From contig DHAE01000023.1 in NCBI GenBank assembly GCA_002397315.1, forward strand, positions 292,193-356,192: DNA of 64,000 nt. The letters run 5' to 3'. Both the position numbers and the translations under genes were made by a program. The notes under the pieces were generated by a model. That model was given only the letters and a program-made list of their open reading frames with translations. It made no database searches and was not told the DNA's origin. Shown here piece by piece: positions 16,345-24,769 of the stretch (position 1 is the stretch's first letter; every line of letters starts with the position of its first letter). Source of the DNA: Comamonadaceae bacterium UBA4962 (GTDB taxonomy: Bacteria > Pseudomonadota > Gammaproteobacteria > Burkholderiales > Burkholderiaceae_C).

Positions 16345-17211
16345 TCAGCTCTGTGCGCCGTTGCGGTTCATCCCGAACCGGCGGCTGCCGAGCGCCACTT
16401 TCCAGTAGTTCTCCCGCGCCTCGGCCTCTGTTTTGGCGATACCCAAAGGCAGCGCCTCCAGCAAAGTGAACCGGTATTCGTTATCGCAGCCGGGCGTCTC
16501 CTGCAACCGCCGCACCAGTTCCAGGTTGTCGCCGTGCCCGGTACGGACATAGTCGCCCCAGCGCTGGAACATGCCGCACGCACCGCTAGAAGAACCGACA
16601 TACTGCTGGCCCGTGCGCTCGTCCGTAATCAGGTAGATACCGCAGACATTGCTCAGTTCTCGCTGCCACACCACATCTTGCATTGCGAGTCGCAGTTCCG
16701 CCATGATGAGGCTCACGCTGCCCAGCGCCCTGAACGGAACCGGGGGCTCCTTGGTCAGCGCCACAGGATAGCTGTTCTCACGGCGCAGCACCCGGCGCCA
16801 ACTGACGGCAGGTTCGCCCCACTGAATCTCCAGGCGAAGTCGCAGGTCCGCCAGCACATCCAGTTCATCGAGCTCGTGGTACCAATGACCGGCCCGGTCC
16901 TCGCGCTGATCGAAACTGCCCTGGAGCCGCCCTTGCTCGACGGCCTGCACGGCGGGCAGCACCTCCACAACTCGCCACACGCCCAGCAGCAGCGCATGGC
17001 CAGACCGATGCCCGAAAAAACCGACCATCAACGATCCTATGGATTGCCTGTGGTCCTGGCGCGCCTGGTAGAGCGTCAGCGCCCGCGTGCCTACATAGCG
17101 CTGCACCGGAAAGTCGCCTGCCGTATGGCGCATGAGCGTGATCTGTTGCGCGTCGGGTTCAAGCGCATGATGGACAAGCAGGTCGTAGAGTTGGTGGGCG
17201 GCGAGGGACAT
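16345..17211 (-). CDS. GIY-YIG nuclease-family protein with unassigned N-terminal domain
   Basis: A protein of about 288 residues whose C-terminal 90 residues carry a GIY-YIG fold: CGIYLITDERTGQQYVGSS gives the GIY and YVG strands, followed by RW (catalytic Arg region) and a helix with a Glu-containing LLEALPLG strand. The N-terminal 180 residues (from MSLAAHQLYDLL, with YVGTRALTLYQARQD and GHALLLGVWRV) are not a domain I can name. GC content here is visibly lower than in neighbouring genes, suggesting acquisition. The start is uncertain: a GTG at 17322 extends it by 37 residues. Such stand-alone proteins could be restriction-like, repair or mobile-element nucleases; the context does not decide. 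Confidence 0.75.
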   Translation of the reverse strand: MSLAAHQLYDLLVHHALEPDAQQITLMRHTAGDFPVQRYVGTRALTLYQARQDHRQSIGSLMVGFFGHRSGHALLLGVWRVVEVLPAVQAVEQGRLQGSFDQREDRAGHWYHELDELDVLADLRLRLEIQWGEPAVSWRRVLRRENSYPVALTKEPPVPFRALGSVSLIMAELRLAMQDVVWQRELSNVCGIYLITDERTGQQYVGSSSGACGMFQRWGDYVRTGHGDNLELVRRLQETPGCDNEYRFTLLEALPLGIAKTEAEARENYWKVALGSRRFGMNRNGAQS

Positions 17212-17342
17212 CTTTGGAAAAGCGTTGGCGCTGATCCACGGATCGTAAGCGGCCCGCGCTTCCGCAACGGCACCCTTGTTTGCACAGCATGACCCGTCAT
17301 CGGCCGATGATTGGCGCTCCACTCCCGGTGCAGGCTAGGGGG

Positions 17343-17423
17343 TCAGAAAACACCGTACCGGTACGCTACGTACAGTGCAGCCAGCACACCGCAGAAGGCA
17401 AGAAAAGTCATCAGTCTGGACAC
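17343..17423 (-). CDS. 26-residue single-span membrane micropeptide
   Basis: A very short frame starting with GTG exactly 4 bases after an AAGGAGG Shine-Dalgarno sequence (17427-17433) and ending in TGA. The peptide is MSRLMTF followed by a continuous hydrophobic helix (LAFCGVLAALYVAY) and a basic/aromatic end. It lies 54 bases downstream of the DUF2721 membrane protein on the same strand, so the two are probably cotranscribed. The strong ribosome-binding site and helix make it more credible than a chance frame. Its function is unknown; a partner subunit for the DUF2721 protein is a guess. Confidence 0.5.
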   Translation of the reverse strand: MSRLMTFLAFCGVLAALYVAYRYGVF

Positions 17424-17477
17424 GAAGCCTCCTTGGTTAGGATGGGGTTGAGATGGTTATGCGCGTGGCACCAGAGC

Positions 17478-17906
17478 TCACGTCGGATTGATGCTGTGCT
17501 GCGCCAGGTAGATCTCCACCAGCATGAGCATGTAGGTGGCCACCAGACCCAGCATCGCCAGCACGAAAAGGCCGGCCACCGGCCGGTCGAAGGCGATGCC
17601 CAGCTCGTTGCCCACGAAGAGCGACACGATCAAAAAGCACACCAGGATCGCACAGATGGCCGCGACGGTGATCGCGGCGTTCACCACCTTCGCGCGGCGG
17701 TTGAGCGCCTGCAGTTCCTGCTGCAGTGCCGAACCGCCCCCGGTCGACGCATGCTCCAGATCGTCCCGGCGCTTGATGGTGCGGTCGTTGATGCGGGCGA
17801 GGCGGTTGGTGAGCACCGTGAGCGTGCTGCCGATGGCGGCCAGCATGAAGGCGGGCCCCACCGCGAGCTGGATCACGTGCGAGGTATCGGCGTGGATGGT
17901 GAGCAT
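17478..17906 (-). CDS. DUF2721 family membrane protein
   Basis: A 142-residue inner-membrane protein of the DUF2721 family. The pattern HVIQLAVGPAFMLAAIGSTLTVLTNRLARI at the N-terminus, a short charged helix that leaves the membrane (RDDLEHAS to LNRRAKVV), and two further membrane helices at about 85-105 and 115-135 fit the family. The role is unknown. Alternative starts lie at 17948 and 17972; neither shows a ribosome-binding site, and the internal ATG matches the family N-terminus best. Confidence 0.8.
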   Translation of the reverse strand: MLTIHADTSHVIQLAVGPAFMLAAIGSTLTVLTNRLARINDRTIKRRDDLEHASTGGGSALQQELQALNRRAKVVNAAITVAAICAILVCFLIVSLFVGNELGIAFDRPVAGLFVLAMLGLVATYMLMLVEIYLAQHSINPT

Positions 17907-17980
17907 GTGGGAGGAATTGTCCCGCGGGCCAGTGCCGAGGTACGTCATCCATCTGCTGAACGCTGGAAGCAACTATCTTT

Positions 17981-18002
17981 CTTTATCTTCAAAAAGATAA
18001 AG
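17981..18002. repeat. AT-rich hairpin/inverted repeat
   Basis: A perfect 9-bp dyad (CTTTATCTT / AAGATAAAG, 4-base loop) lies in an AT-rich patch between dabA and the DUF2721 gene. It could be an operator for the DUF2721 promoter or a hairpin at the 3' end of the dabBA transcript. There is no T tract on the minus strand. Confidence 0.45.
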
Positions 18003-18135
18003 TATCCAGATGAGGGATAAAAAGCGTAGTTGCATGGTTCATGCGCTGCTGATACCAGCGGAGGAAGCAGCGCTGCAGGCCCGCCTCTGACGGCATGCCG
18101 CCTCCACCAAGTCCTCGTGGCTGCGATGGCGGCCG

Positions 18136-20610
18136 TCATCGGCCATCGCACGTGCCCACGTCGTACCAGCGCCCTCCCTCGCGCCGCTGCAGCTCCGCCT
18201 CCCCGAACCGCCACAGATGCAGCCACCCGTGGCCCAGCAACTGCTGCAGCACCGCATGCTTGGCGAGGACCGCCTCGATCGCCGCCGCGGGCGCGTCGAT
18301 GAGCACGGTGAGCCGCAGCGGCTCGTGCACCCAGCGCTGGCCATCGTGCAGCGACTGGCGCGACAGGCCGATGCGCAGGTCGCCGCCGTTGCCCTCGAAC
18401 ACGCCGATGTGCCCGCCCACCACGTTGTGCAGCAGCTTGTTGCCGCTGCCCAGGCGCTCGGGGTCGCAGGTGGAGGCGTGGTACTGCCAGTTGATCCAGT
18501 GCGTGACGAGCATGGGCGCGGTCATCAGCAGCTCGAGCAGGCTGCCGTCGGTATCCTGGGCCGGGTCGTAGTCGTGCAGGAAGGCACGGCCTCCCAGCTC
18601 CGCGCCCCGGGTGCGCGCGCGCGGCGCGATGACGAAGGCCGCGTTGCCGGCCAGGCCCCATTCAGGACGGGTCTGGGCGCCGTCGTTGGCGCGGCGGCGC
18701 AGCGCGGACAGCAGATCGCCCGCAGCGGCCTGCGCATCCAGGCCCAGCGACGGGGCGCGTTCGCGGCGCACACGGTCGCCTGCGGTAGCGAACACCGGTT
18801 GCCAGCGCTCCCAGCGCGCCCGCGCGTCGGGCGGCAGCAGATCGAGGTCGAAGCCCTCGATTTCGTCGGTCGTCGTGTTGTGCAGCGCCGCGACGAACCG
18901 TGTGGCCTCGGGCATCGCGATCCCCAGGGGCGGCAGCGCGGCGCGCACCTCGGCATCGTTCAGCAGCAGCGCCAGGGCACGCGCATTGACCTCGCCGGTC
19001 TGGCCGCAGCAGGCGCCGCAATCCAGCGCGGCGGCCTGGGCGTTGTTGGCCGACTGGCTGCCATGGCCCACCAGCAGCACGAGCGGCGCGGCGCCGCGGG
19101 CCAGGCCGAGGGCCTTGAGCACCCGCGCGGCGAGCGCGGCGCGCTCCGGAAGCGACAGGCCGCTCAGCATGGGCCGGCAGACGGGCCGGTAGCGCGCCGG
19201 CAGGCCAGCGTGGTCGCCGCTGTCGCGGGCCTGTTCGCGCGGCCACAGCCAGCCGCCCAGCTTGCCGAGGTAGCCCGCGCCCAGCGCCTCGACGAAGGAG
19301 AAGGCCGCACCGGGCCAGCGGGTGGTGGAATCCCACTGCGTGGCCCAGCCCAGGCGGCGGTGGCGCGAGGTGGTGGCGGCCGCAGCGTCGGCCAACTGGT
19401 CGGTCACCTCCACCGCGGGCTGCAGCAGGCCCGGCAACTGGGGCCGGCGCGCCGCGGTGCCCAGGGGCGTGTACGCCGCCGGCACCCCGAAGAAGCCGGC
19501 GAAACCCAGCGTCTGCAGCGTCGGCGCGGTGGCCTCCAGTGCGCGGCGCAGCGGCTCGCTGCGCACGTCGATGCAGAACACCGCCTGCGCTTCGGGTTCG
19601 GCGGGCGAAGCACCGGGCATCCGGGCCAGCTCCCGCGCCAGCGTGCGCTGGTAACCCAGCTCCAGCGCGAGCTGCCAGACCTCGTCGACGACCAGTGCCT
19701 GTTCGGCCTGCCGCAGCCGCTCGGGCGCACGGCCCCATTCGGCCTGGAGCGCGGCGAAGGCCTGGCGCGCCGCGGCATCCTCCTTGCACTCCAGCAGCAC
19801 CGCACCCCAGGCCAGGCGGATGGCCAGCAGATCGCGCAGGTGCTCGCGCTCCGGCGCGCCCTCGGGTGCCTGCCAGGCGAGGTACGCGCACCACGAGGCC
19901 CAGCCGTTGACGGTGAGCAGCACGGCCTCCAGGTAGTCGGCCCAGGCGCCATCGGGCAGTTGCAGGTGGTGCATCGCCCAGGCTTCGGCATCCTCGCGCG
20001 TGGCCGGCAGGGCCTGCACGCCGCGGTGCAACCCGGACAGTCCCATCAGCGTGCCGATGCCGTGGTCGTGCGTCAGCGTGTCGCGCCAGAAGGCGTAGAG
20101 GCCCGGTCCGCGCTCGGGCTGCCAGTCGGCCTGCTCCCGGTCGAAGAATGCGGCGCAGGTCTGGCTGACCTGGTGGGTGATGGCCTGGCGCCAGGTCAGC
20201 CGCATGTCCCGGGCCGGGTCGTTGTCCAGTACGTCGATCAGCAGCGGCAGGGGCCGCAGCCCGTCGGCGCGACCCAGCGCGGCGACGCAATCCTCTGCGT
20301 TCAGGCCTGCCGCATCCGGCAGTTGCTGCAACGCCAGCGCCAGATCTTCCGGAGCGATACGGCCGCCGTGCCAGGCCTCCGCCTGGCGCTCGCGCGGCGG
20401 GAACACCCGGATGCCGCCCAGCAGCGCCATGCGCGCGGCGACGCAGCGCAGCGGCTGGCCCGTGCGCTGCCAGTGCGGGTTCACGGCGATGGCACGGTCC
20501 AGCGGCCACGCGGGAGCGATCGCGCTGCAGGCCTGCGCGCAGGCGGCCTGGATGCGGGCGTGCGGCTCGGCCCGGGCCAGGGCGGCGCGTTCGAGGGTAT
20601 CGGTGTGCAT
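18136..20610 (-). CDS. dabA: DabA, inorganic carbon pump subunit (UPF0753/DUF2309)
   Basis: An 824-residue DabA-type protein, the beta-carbonic-anhydrase-like subunit of the DAB dissolved inorganic carbon pump. The four zinc-site residues known from the family are present: Cys346 and Asp348 in VFCIDVRSE, His516 in LVGHGSQS and Cys531 in ALDCGACCG. A DabA-DabB complex couples CO2 hydration in the cytoplasm to a cation gradient and accumulates bicarbonate. AAGGAC precedes the ATG, which lies 17 bases after the dabB stop codon, so the two form an operon. Length and motifs look intact. Earlier annotations call this family UPF0753. Confidence 0.9.
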   Translation of the reverse strand: MHTDTLERAALARAEPHARIQAACAQACSAIAPAWPLDRAIAVNPHWQRTGQPLRCVAARMALLGGIRVFPPRERQAEAWHGGRIAPEDLALALQQLPDAAGLNAEDCVAALGRADGLRPLPLLIDVLDNDPARDMRLTWRQAITHQVSQTCAAFFDREQADWQPERGPGLYAFWRDTLTHDHGIGTLMGLSGLHRGVQALPATREDAEAWAMHHLQLPDGAWADYLEAVLLTVNGWASWCAYLAWQAPEGAPEREHLRDLLAIRLAWGAVLLECKEDAAARQAFAALQAEWGRAPERLRQAEQALVVDEVWQLALELGYQRTLARELARMPGASPAEPEAQAVFCIDVRSEPLRRALEATAPTLQTLGFAGFFGVPAAYTPLGTAARRPQLPGLLQPAVEVTDQLADAAAATTSRHRRLGWATQWDSTTRWPGAAFSFVEALGAGYLGKLGGWLWPREQARDSGDHAGLPARYRPVCRPMLSGLSLPERAALAARVLKALGLARGAAPLVLLVGHGSQSANNAQAAALDCGACCGQTGEVNARALALLLNDAEVRAALPPLGIAMPEATRFVAALHNTTTDEIEGFDLDLLPPDARARWERWQPVFATAGDRVRRERAPSLGLDAQAAAGDLLSALRRRANDGAQTRPEWGLAGNAAFVIAPRARTRGAELGGRAFLHDYDPAQDTDGSLLELLMTAPMLVTHWINWQYHASTCDPERLGSGNKLLHNVVGGHIGVFEGNGGDLRIGLSRQSLHDGQRWVHEPLRLTVLIDAPAAAIEAVLAKHAVLQQLLGHGWLHLWRFGEAELQRREGGRWYDVGTCDGR

Positions 20611-20627
20611 GGCGTCGTCCTTTTCGG

Positions 20628-22142
20628 TCAGATCGTGGTGGCGGAGCGGGGTGCGGGCGGCGTGGACCGTGCGGGCGTCCAGCGGCGCGGCCACAGGCGC
20701 AGGCTCCAGCGGGTGTAGAACTCGTCGAGATAGAAACCTGCGTAGCTCCAGCGCCGCGCGGTGCGCAGCGCCTCGGGGCGCAGCTGCAGCGCGACGAGCA
20801 CGGCATAGAGCACGGCCATGCCGGCCAGGGCCAGCAGCCCCAGCACGTCGTGCGGCGCGTCGTGCAGGCCCAGCGGCAGCGCATGGGCGGCGCGGGCCGC
20901 GGCCGTCAGCAGCGCCGTGGCGGCCAGGCCGGCGAGCAGCGGCGGCAGCGCCGACACCCAGAGCAGCGGCGCCCAGGCCAGCGCCAGCACGCCCGTCCAC
21001 CACAGCGGCCAGCCACCCCCCAACGCCGCCACCACCGCACCGGCCAGCAGCGGCGCGGCCAGCAGGCTGGCGCAGGACGGCGACTGCGGCGGCCGCAACG
21101 CCCGCGCCCGGGTCTGCCGCACCACATCGGACGCGGCCAGGAAGGCGTGCGCCTTGTAGATCGAGTGGCCCAGCAGGTGCAGCGCCGCGAGGGTATAGAG
21201 GCCCAGCCCGCATTCCAGCAGCATGAAGCCCATCTGCGCGACAGTGCTCCAGGCCAGCCGCACCTTGATGCTGATGCGGGTCAGCATCACCATGCCGGCG
21301 CCCAGCGCCGTCGCCAGCCCCAGCACGACGAGAACCGTCCGTGCCGGCAGGGCGCCGTCCAGCAGCGGCGCGCAGCGGATCAGCACCACGGCCCCCAGGT
21401 TGACGACGCCGGCATGCAGCAGCGCCGACACCGGCGTCGGCGCCTCCATCACCTGGATCAGCCAGCCGTGCACCGGCATCAGCGCAGTGCGCAACACCAC
21501 TGCGCCCACCAGCAGCACGGCCGCCACCTGCAGCGGCACGGACAGCTCCTCGGCCCGCACATGGGCGGCCAGGTCGCTCAGCGAGCCGCTGCCGACGGCA
21601 TGCCAGGAGAGCGCCGCGGCGGCGATTAGCAGCCCATCGGCCACGCGGTCCGCCACGCGCTTCTTGTGCGCGGCCAGCAGCGCGAACGGCCGGTCGGCGT
21701 AGAAGCACAGCAGCCGCTCCAGCGCCAGACCGATGCCGGCCCAGGCGGCGATCAGCACGGCCCAGTGGTCGGCCAGCAGCAGCAGTTGCACGCCACCCAG
21801 CACCGCGGCCAGCGTGGCGGCATAGCGGGCCTGGCGCGGCTCGCCCTCCAGGTAGCGGGCGGAGAACACGCCCACCACCCCGCCCAGCGCCTGCACGAGC
21901 ACCGCCACGGCGGTACCGGGCACCGTGGGGCGCACCCAGGGAGCGAGCGGCGTCGAAGCGCCCATGACCATGGCCACCAGCCCCGCCAACGCAGCGAGCA
22001 GGCCCAGCGCGGACGCCGCATGCAGTGCCTTCCAGGCGGGGCGGGCCCCACCGCGGTGGAGCGACAGGCCGGCCGCGGTGCAGAGCATGAGCGCCGCGGG
22101 CACCAGCGCGGCCAGGGAGAGAACGGAGTCGAGGGCTTGCAT
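20628..22142 (-). CDS. dabB: DabB, NuoL-like membrane subunit of inorganic carbon pump
   Basis: A 504-residue polytopic protein of the proton-conducting NuoL/MrpA superfamily. The loop RTALMPVHGWLIQVMEAPTPVSALLHAG is the classic antiporter-like motif with Lys/His on the helix path, and KAHAFLAASDVV corresponds to the broken helix near the second channel. It is encoded just upstream of dabA, so the pair matches the DAB carbon pump rather than a respiratory complex I, whose other genes are absent. The start at MQALDSV gives a clean first membrane helix. It is transcribed divergently from the LysR gene. Confidence 0.9.
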   Translation of the reverse strand: MQALDSVLSLAALVPAALMLCTAAGLSLHRGGARPAWKALHAASALGLLAALAGLVAMVMGASTPLAPWVRPTVPGTAVAVLVQALGGVVGVFSARYLEGEPRQARYAATLAAVLGGVQLLLLADHWAVLIAAWAGIGLALERLLCFYADRPFALLAAHKKRVADRVADGLLIAAAALSWHAVGSGSLSDLAAHVRAEELSVPLQVAAVLLVGAVVLRTALMPVHGWLIQVMEAPTPVSALLHAGVVNLGAVVLIRCAPLLDGALPARTVLVVLGLATALGAGMVMLTRISIKVRLAWSTVAQMGFMLLECGLGLYTLAALHLLGHSIYKAHAFLAASDVVRQTRARALRPPQSPSCASLLAAPLLAGAVVAALGGGWPLWWTGVLALAWAPLLWVSALPPLLAGLAATALLTAAARAAHALPLGLHDAPHDVLGLLALAGMAVLYAVLVALQLRPEALRTARRWSYAGFYLDEFYTRWSLRLWPRRWTPARSTPPAPRSATTI

Positions 22143-22179
22143 GGGTCGCCATGGTCGCGCTCGACGCACGTTCTGTAAA

Positions 22180-22199
22180 ATTCATTAAACGAAACGAAT
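22180..22199. promoter_or_regulatory. LysR-type operator candidate between dabB and its regulator
   Basis: The 20-bp interval has matching ends (ATTC at 22180-22183, GAAT at 22196-22199) and fits the T-N11-A symmetry of LysR boxes. It is placed in the 76-base AT-rich gap between dabB and the divergent LysR gene, where such a regulator would bind. Confidence 0.45.
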
Positions 22200-22218
22200 T
22201 GATCTTTTAAAGAGAACG

Positions 22219-23097
22219 ATGCGCCTGGAACAGCTCAATTTCCATCACCTCTTCTATTTCTGGCGGGTGGCCAAGCTGGGCCATCTGACGCGGGCGGCCG
22301 AGGAGGTGCATGCCTCGCAATCGGCCCTGTCGGCGCAGATCCGCCAGCTGGAAGAGCGGCTGGGCGAACCGCTGTTCACGCGCGAGAACCGGCGGCTGGT
22401 GCTCACCGAGGCGGGCCAGGTGGTGCTGTCGTATGCCGAGGACATCTTCGGCCTGGGCCAGGAACTGCTGGGCCGGCTGCAGGGCCGCAGCCAGGGGCTG
22501 ACGCGGCTGCGCGTGGGCGCGGTCGCCACCATGTCGCGCAACTACCAGGAGAACCTGCTGCGCCCGCTGTTGGCGGACCCGGACGTGGTGCTGACCCTCG
22601 AATCCGGCCTGCTCGACGACCTGCTGCAGCGGCTGATGGAGCACCAGTTGGACGTCGTGCTGGCCAACCAGAGCGTGCCGGCCGAACCCGGACGGCCGCT
22701 GCACTGCCGCTTCCTGGCCAGCCAGGCGATATCGATCGTGGGCCCGGCCCAGCGCTGGCCGGCCGGCGGCCTGCGCGTGCCGCAGGACCTGCACGGCATG
22801 GACATCGCCCTGCCCGGCCCCCGCCATGCCGTGCGCGGCCCCTTCGACGCGCTGTGCGCCTCGGCCGGCGTGGCGCCGCGCCTGCGCGCCGAGGTGGACG
22901 ACATGGCCCTGCTGCGCCTGATCGCCCGCGACAGCGGCTGGCTCGCGCTGCTGTCCGAGGTGGTGGTGCAGGACGAACTGAAAAGCGGGCTGCTGGTCAT
23001 CGCCGGACAGTCGAGCGAGTTGACCGAGAGCTTCTACGCCATCACGGTGCCTCGGCGGCACCGGATGGAGGCGCTGGAGAAGCTGCTGGGGGCATGA
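22219..23097 (+). CDS. LysR-family regulator, NhaR-like, divergent from dabBA
   Basis: A 292-residue LysR-type regulator. The winged helix-turn-helix lies at 5-65 (FHHLFYFWRVAKLGHLTRAA ... SALSAQIRQLEERLG), and its YFW start is the style of NhaR, the sodium/pH-responsive activator, rather than CbbR. The remaining residues form the periplasmic-binding-protein-like effector domain. The divergent position from dabBA across 76 bases strongly suggests that it controls the carbon pump. The inducer is unknown; CO2 limitation or pH/Na+ are the obvious candidates. Confidence 0.85.
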   Translation: MRLEQLNFHHLFYFWRVAKLGHLTRAAEEVHASQSALSAQIRQLEERLGEPLFTRENRRLVLTEAGQVVLSYAEDIFGLGQELLGRLQGRSQGLTRLRVGAVATMSRNYQENLLRPLLADPDVVLTLESGLLDDLLQRLMEHQLDVVLANQSVPAEPGRPLHCRFLASQAISIVGPAQRWPAGGLRVPQDLHGMDIALPGPRHAVRGPFDALCASAGVAPRLRAEVDDMALLRLIARDSGWLALLSEVVVQDELKSGLLVIAGQSSELTESFYAITVPRRHRMEALEKLLGA

Positions 23098-23146
23098 CGG
23101 GGCCTTCGGGGCGGGCCGTCACGGCAGGCGCCCGTGCCCTGCAGGG

Positions 23147-23175
23147 CCGCCACGCGCCGGCGGATACTTTTTGTT
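23147..23175 (+). terminator. Possible intrinsic terminator of the LysR gene
   Basis: A short CCGCC/GGCGG stem with a 7-base loop is followed by ATAC and five T residues, about 50 bases after the LysR stop codon. The stem is short, so the call is tentative. Confidence 0.35.
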
Positions 23176-23312
23176 AACGCGTCCACGAAGCGACGGGGTT
23201 GGAAAAATGCAGGCCTCCCCTCACCTCGTCCGCACGGAAACGGCGCCGACTCCAGGCTCCCCAGGAATTCCGGCGACGGACATTCGGCATTCGCATCTTG
23301 CAGGACACCACG

Positions 23313-23759
23313 ATGGCCACCAACGAAGACATCATCAGGCACCTCTACACCCTGGCGGAAGGCGCCGGTCGGGACGCGGACCGGTTCGCCGACCTGTTCC
23401 ACGCCGACGGCTTCTTTCAGGACGAATCCTCGGGCATGCGGCTGAACGGCCGGGACGTGGGCCAGCTGATCCACGCCATTGCGGCAGCCTTCCCCGACAT
23501 GCACCGCGAGCTGCTGCGGGTCTACACGGCAGGCGACGCGGTGATCGTCGAACTCAGGCTGCAAGGCACCCACCGAGGGGATTTCATGACCAGTGAAGGC
23601 ATCCTGCCGGCAACGGGCCGCACCTTCGACGTCCCCTGCTGCGACGTTTTCCGCCTTCGGGACGGCAAGGTGGAGGCATTCCACTGCTACAACCAGCTGT
23701 CCGTCTGGTTGAAGCAATTGGGCGCCCTCGACCACCTCGGCGCGGCCGTGAAGCGATGA
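23313..23759 (+). CDS. SnoaL-like / NTF2-fold protein
   Basis: A 148-residue protein of the SnoaL-like polyketide-cyclase group (nuclear transport factor 2 fold). It has a helix at about 5-25, then LFHADGFFQDESS, a Gly-rich middle and the FDVPCCDVFRLRDGKVEAFHCYNQLSVW strands typical of the fold. These small cone-shaped domains act as isomerases, cyclases or ligand-binding modules; the substrate cannot be predicted. The ATG at 23313 is preferred because the fold then starts immediately. The gene stands alone, with a 215-base upstream gap. Confidence 0.8.
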   Translation: MATNEDIIRHLYTLAEGAGRDADRFADLFHADGFFQDESSGMRLNGRDVGQLIHAIAAAFPDMHRELLRVYTAGDAVIVELRLQGTHRGDFMTSEGILPATGRTFDVPCCDVFRLRDGKVEAFHCYNQLSVWLKQLGALDHLGAAVKR

Positions 23760-23834
23760 CCGGGGGTTAGCGAAGCAGCGCGTCGCCCTGTGATGCGGGG
23801 ATAGCGGAGCTTCAAAACGGCGCCGGTGGCCGAA

Positions 23835-24719
23835 TCAATCGCAGCTGAAGCGGAATGAATCCTCGAGCTCGAGCGGCAAGACCAAGGTGCGTATGTTTGA
23901 GGCGCGCGCAGACTTGCACAACGCATCTCTTGCGCCACCTTCGTTCCTCACGTACTTGTCTTCGTACTCTGCATTGAAGACCGGCTTACCCGCTGCAATG
24001 AAGGGGAGCACCTTGTCGCACTCATCGAATTCGTGGCATTGTTCGTTGACGGCAAAGTCGAATAAGTCCACCAGTTGGGGTATCTGATCCAGATCGTTCT
24101 TGAGTCCGACCGCCAAGCCGCGGCCATGGGCTTCTTTCGCGAGGAACTGGTTGAATTCGAGTTGATCTTTGAAAGTGAGCGGGAAGCCTGTGTCGTTGGC
24201 AAAGCCATCCACATTGTCCGGCTCGACGGCGTCGCATTTCTTGGCCGATGCCAGAGCGATGCGATCGCGCATGACTGATCTCACGTTTTCTGACCGAACG
24301 TCAAGCCAGCGCTCCCCATCGAAGCCCTTCAAGACTGCGCCCTTGTCCGCACTCGCGAACCGGCTGTAATCCTCACGGAAATCTTCAGAAGAGCCCGCCG
24401 AAAAATAACAGACGACTTTCACACCACGCGCGTGGAGCGCGTCGATGGTCGATTGAGGCGTATTGAAAAGATCAATGTCATACACGCTGACTTGATAGCC
24501 GGCATTAAGGGAGCCGCGCAGCTGCCACTGCCAAGTGTCCGAGACCTTGGGCTTCCATATCGAACCATTGGCCACGGGCGCGGGTGCCGGCGTATTGACA
24601 CCGATTGGCGGATCGGTCGCTGGACCATTCCCAGCCGGGGCCGCCTCGGACCCACCTGAACCGCCGCAGGCACTGAGCAAAATGGCCAAAATAGCGGACG
24701 TTGTCTGTTTAAAAATCAT
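23835..24719 (-). CDS. GH114-type endo-alpha-1,4-polygalactosaminidase lipoprotein
   Basis: A 294-residue lipoprotein: the lipobox LLSAC puts the lipidated Cys at residue 18, followed by a Gly/Pro/Ala linker to about 50. The rest is a glycoside hydrolase family 114-like barrel, with WQWQLRG at the N-terminal edge, VCYFSAGSSEDFR, the acidic CDAVEPDNVDGF core strand, and FAVNEQCHEFDECD. Characterised members cut alpha-1,4-linked galactosaminoglycan such as the Pel polymer. No Pel synthesis genes are in the window, so it may act on polymers of others or be regulated separately. Its GC is lower than the neighbours', suggesting horizontal gain. A perfect palindrome lies 35 bases before the start. 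Confidence 0.83.
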   Translation of the reverse strand: MIFKQTTSAILAILLSACGGSGGSEAAPAGNGPATDPPIGVNTPAPAPVANGSIWKPKVSDTWQWQLRGSLNAGYQVSVYDIDLFNTPQSTIDALHARGVKVVCYFSAGSSEDFREDYSRFASADKGAVLKGFDGERWLDVRSENVRSVMRDRIALASAKKCDAVEPDNVDGFANDTGFPLTFKDQLEFNQFLAKEAHGRGLAVGLKNDLDQIPQLVDLFDFAVNEQCHEFDECDKVLPFIAAGKPVFNAEYEDKYVRNEGGARDALCKSARASNIRTLVLPLELEDSFRFSCD

Positions 24720-24753
24720 GTTGGACCAATTACTGCATGAGCAGCTTCATTGA

Positions 24754-24769
24754 TGCAAATCGATTTGCA
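24754..24769. promoter_or_regulatory. Perfect 16-bp palindrome upstream of GH114 gene
   Basis: TGCAAATCGATTTGCA is a perfect 16-bp palindrome 35-50 bases in front of the GH114 lipoprotein start codon, in a 174-base AT-rich gap. Position and symmetry suggest an operator bound by a dimeric regulator not encoded next to it. Confidence 0.55.

Noticed and set aside
18217..20718. An 833-codon plus-strand frame opposite dabA
   Set aside because: It is a shadow of dabA, with a His/Gln/Arg-rich sequence and no motif; dabA on the other strand is fully conserved.
20628..22142. Part of respiratory complex I (nuoL)
   Set aside because: No other nuo genes are present, and it is directly followed by dabA, so it is DabB.
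20611..22185. The 5' extension of the dabA reading frame (1349 codons in total)
   Set aside because: The region codes for DabB in another frame with clear membrane helices; a natural DabA starts at 20610 with a ribosome-binding site.
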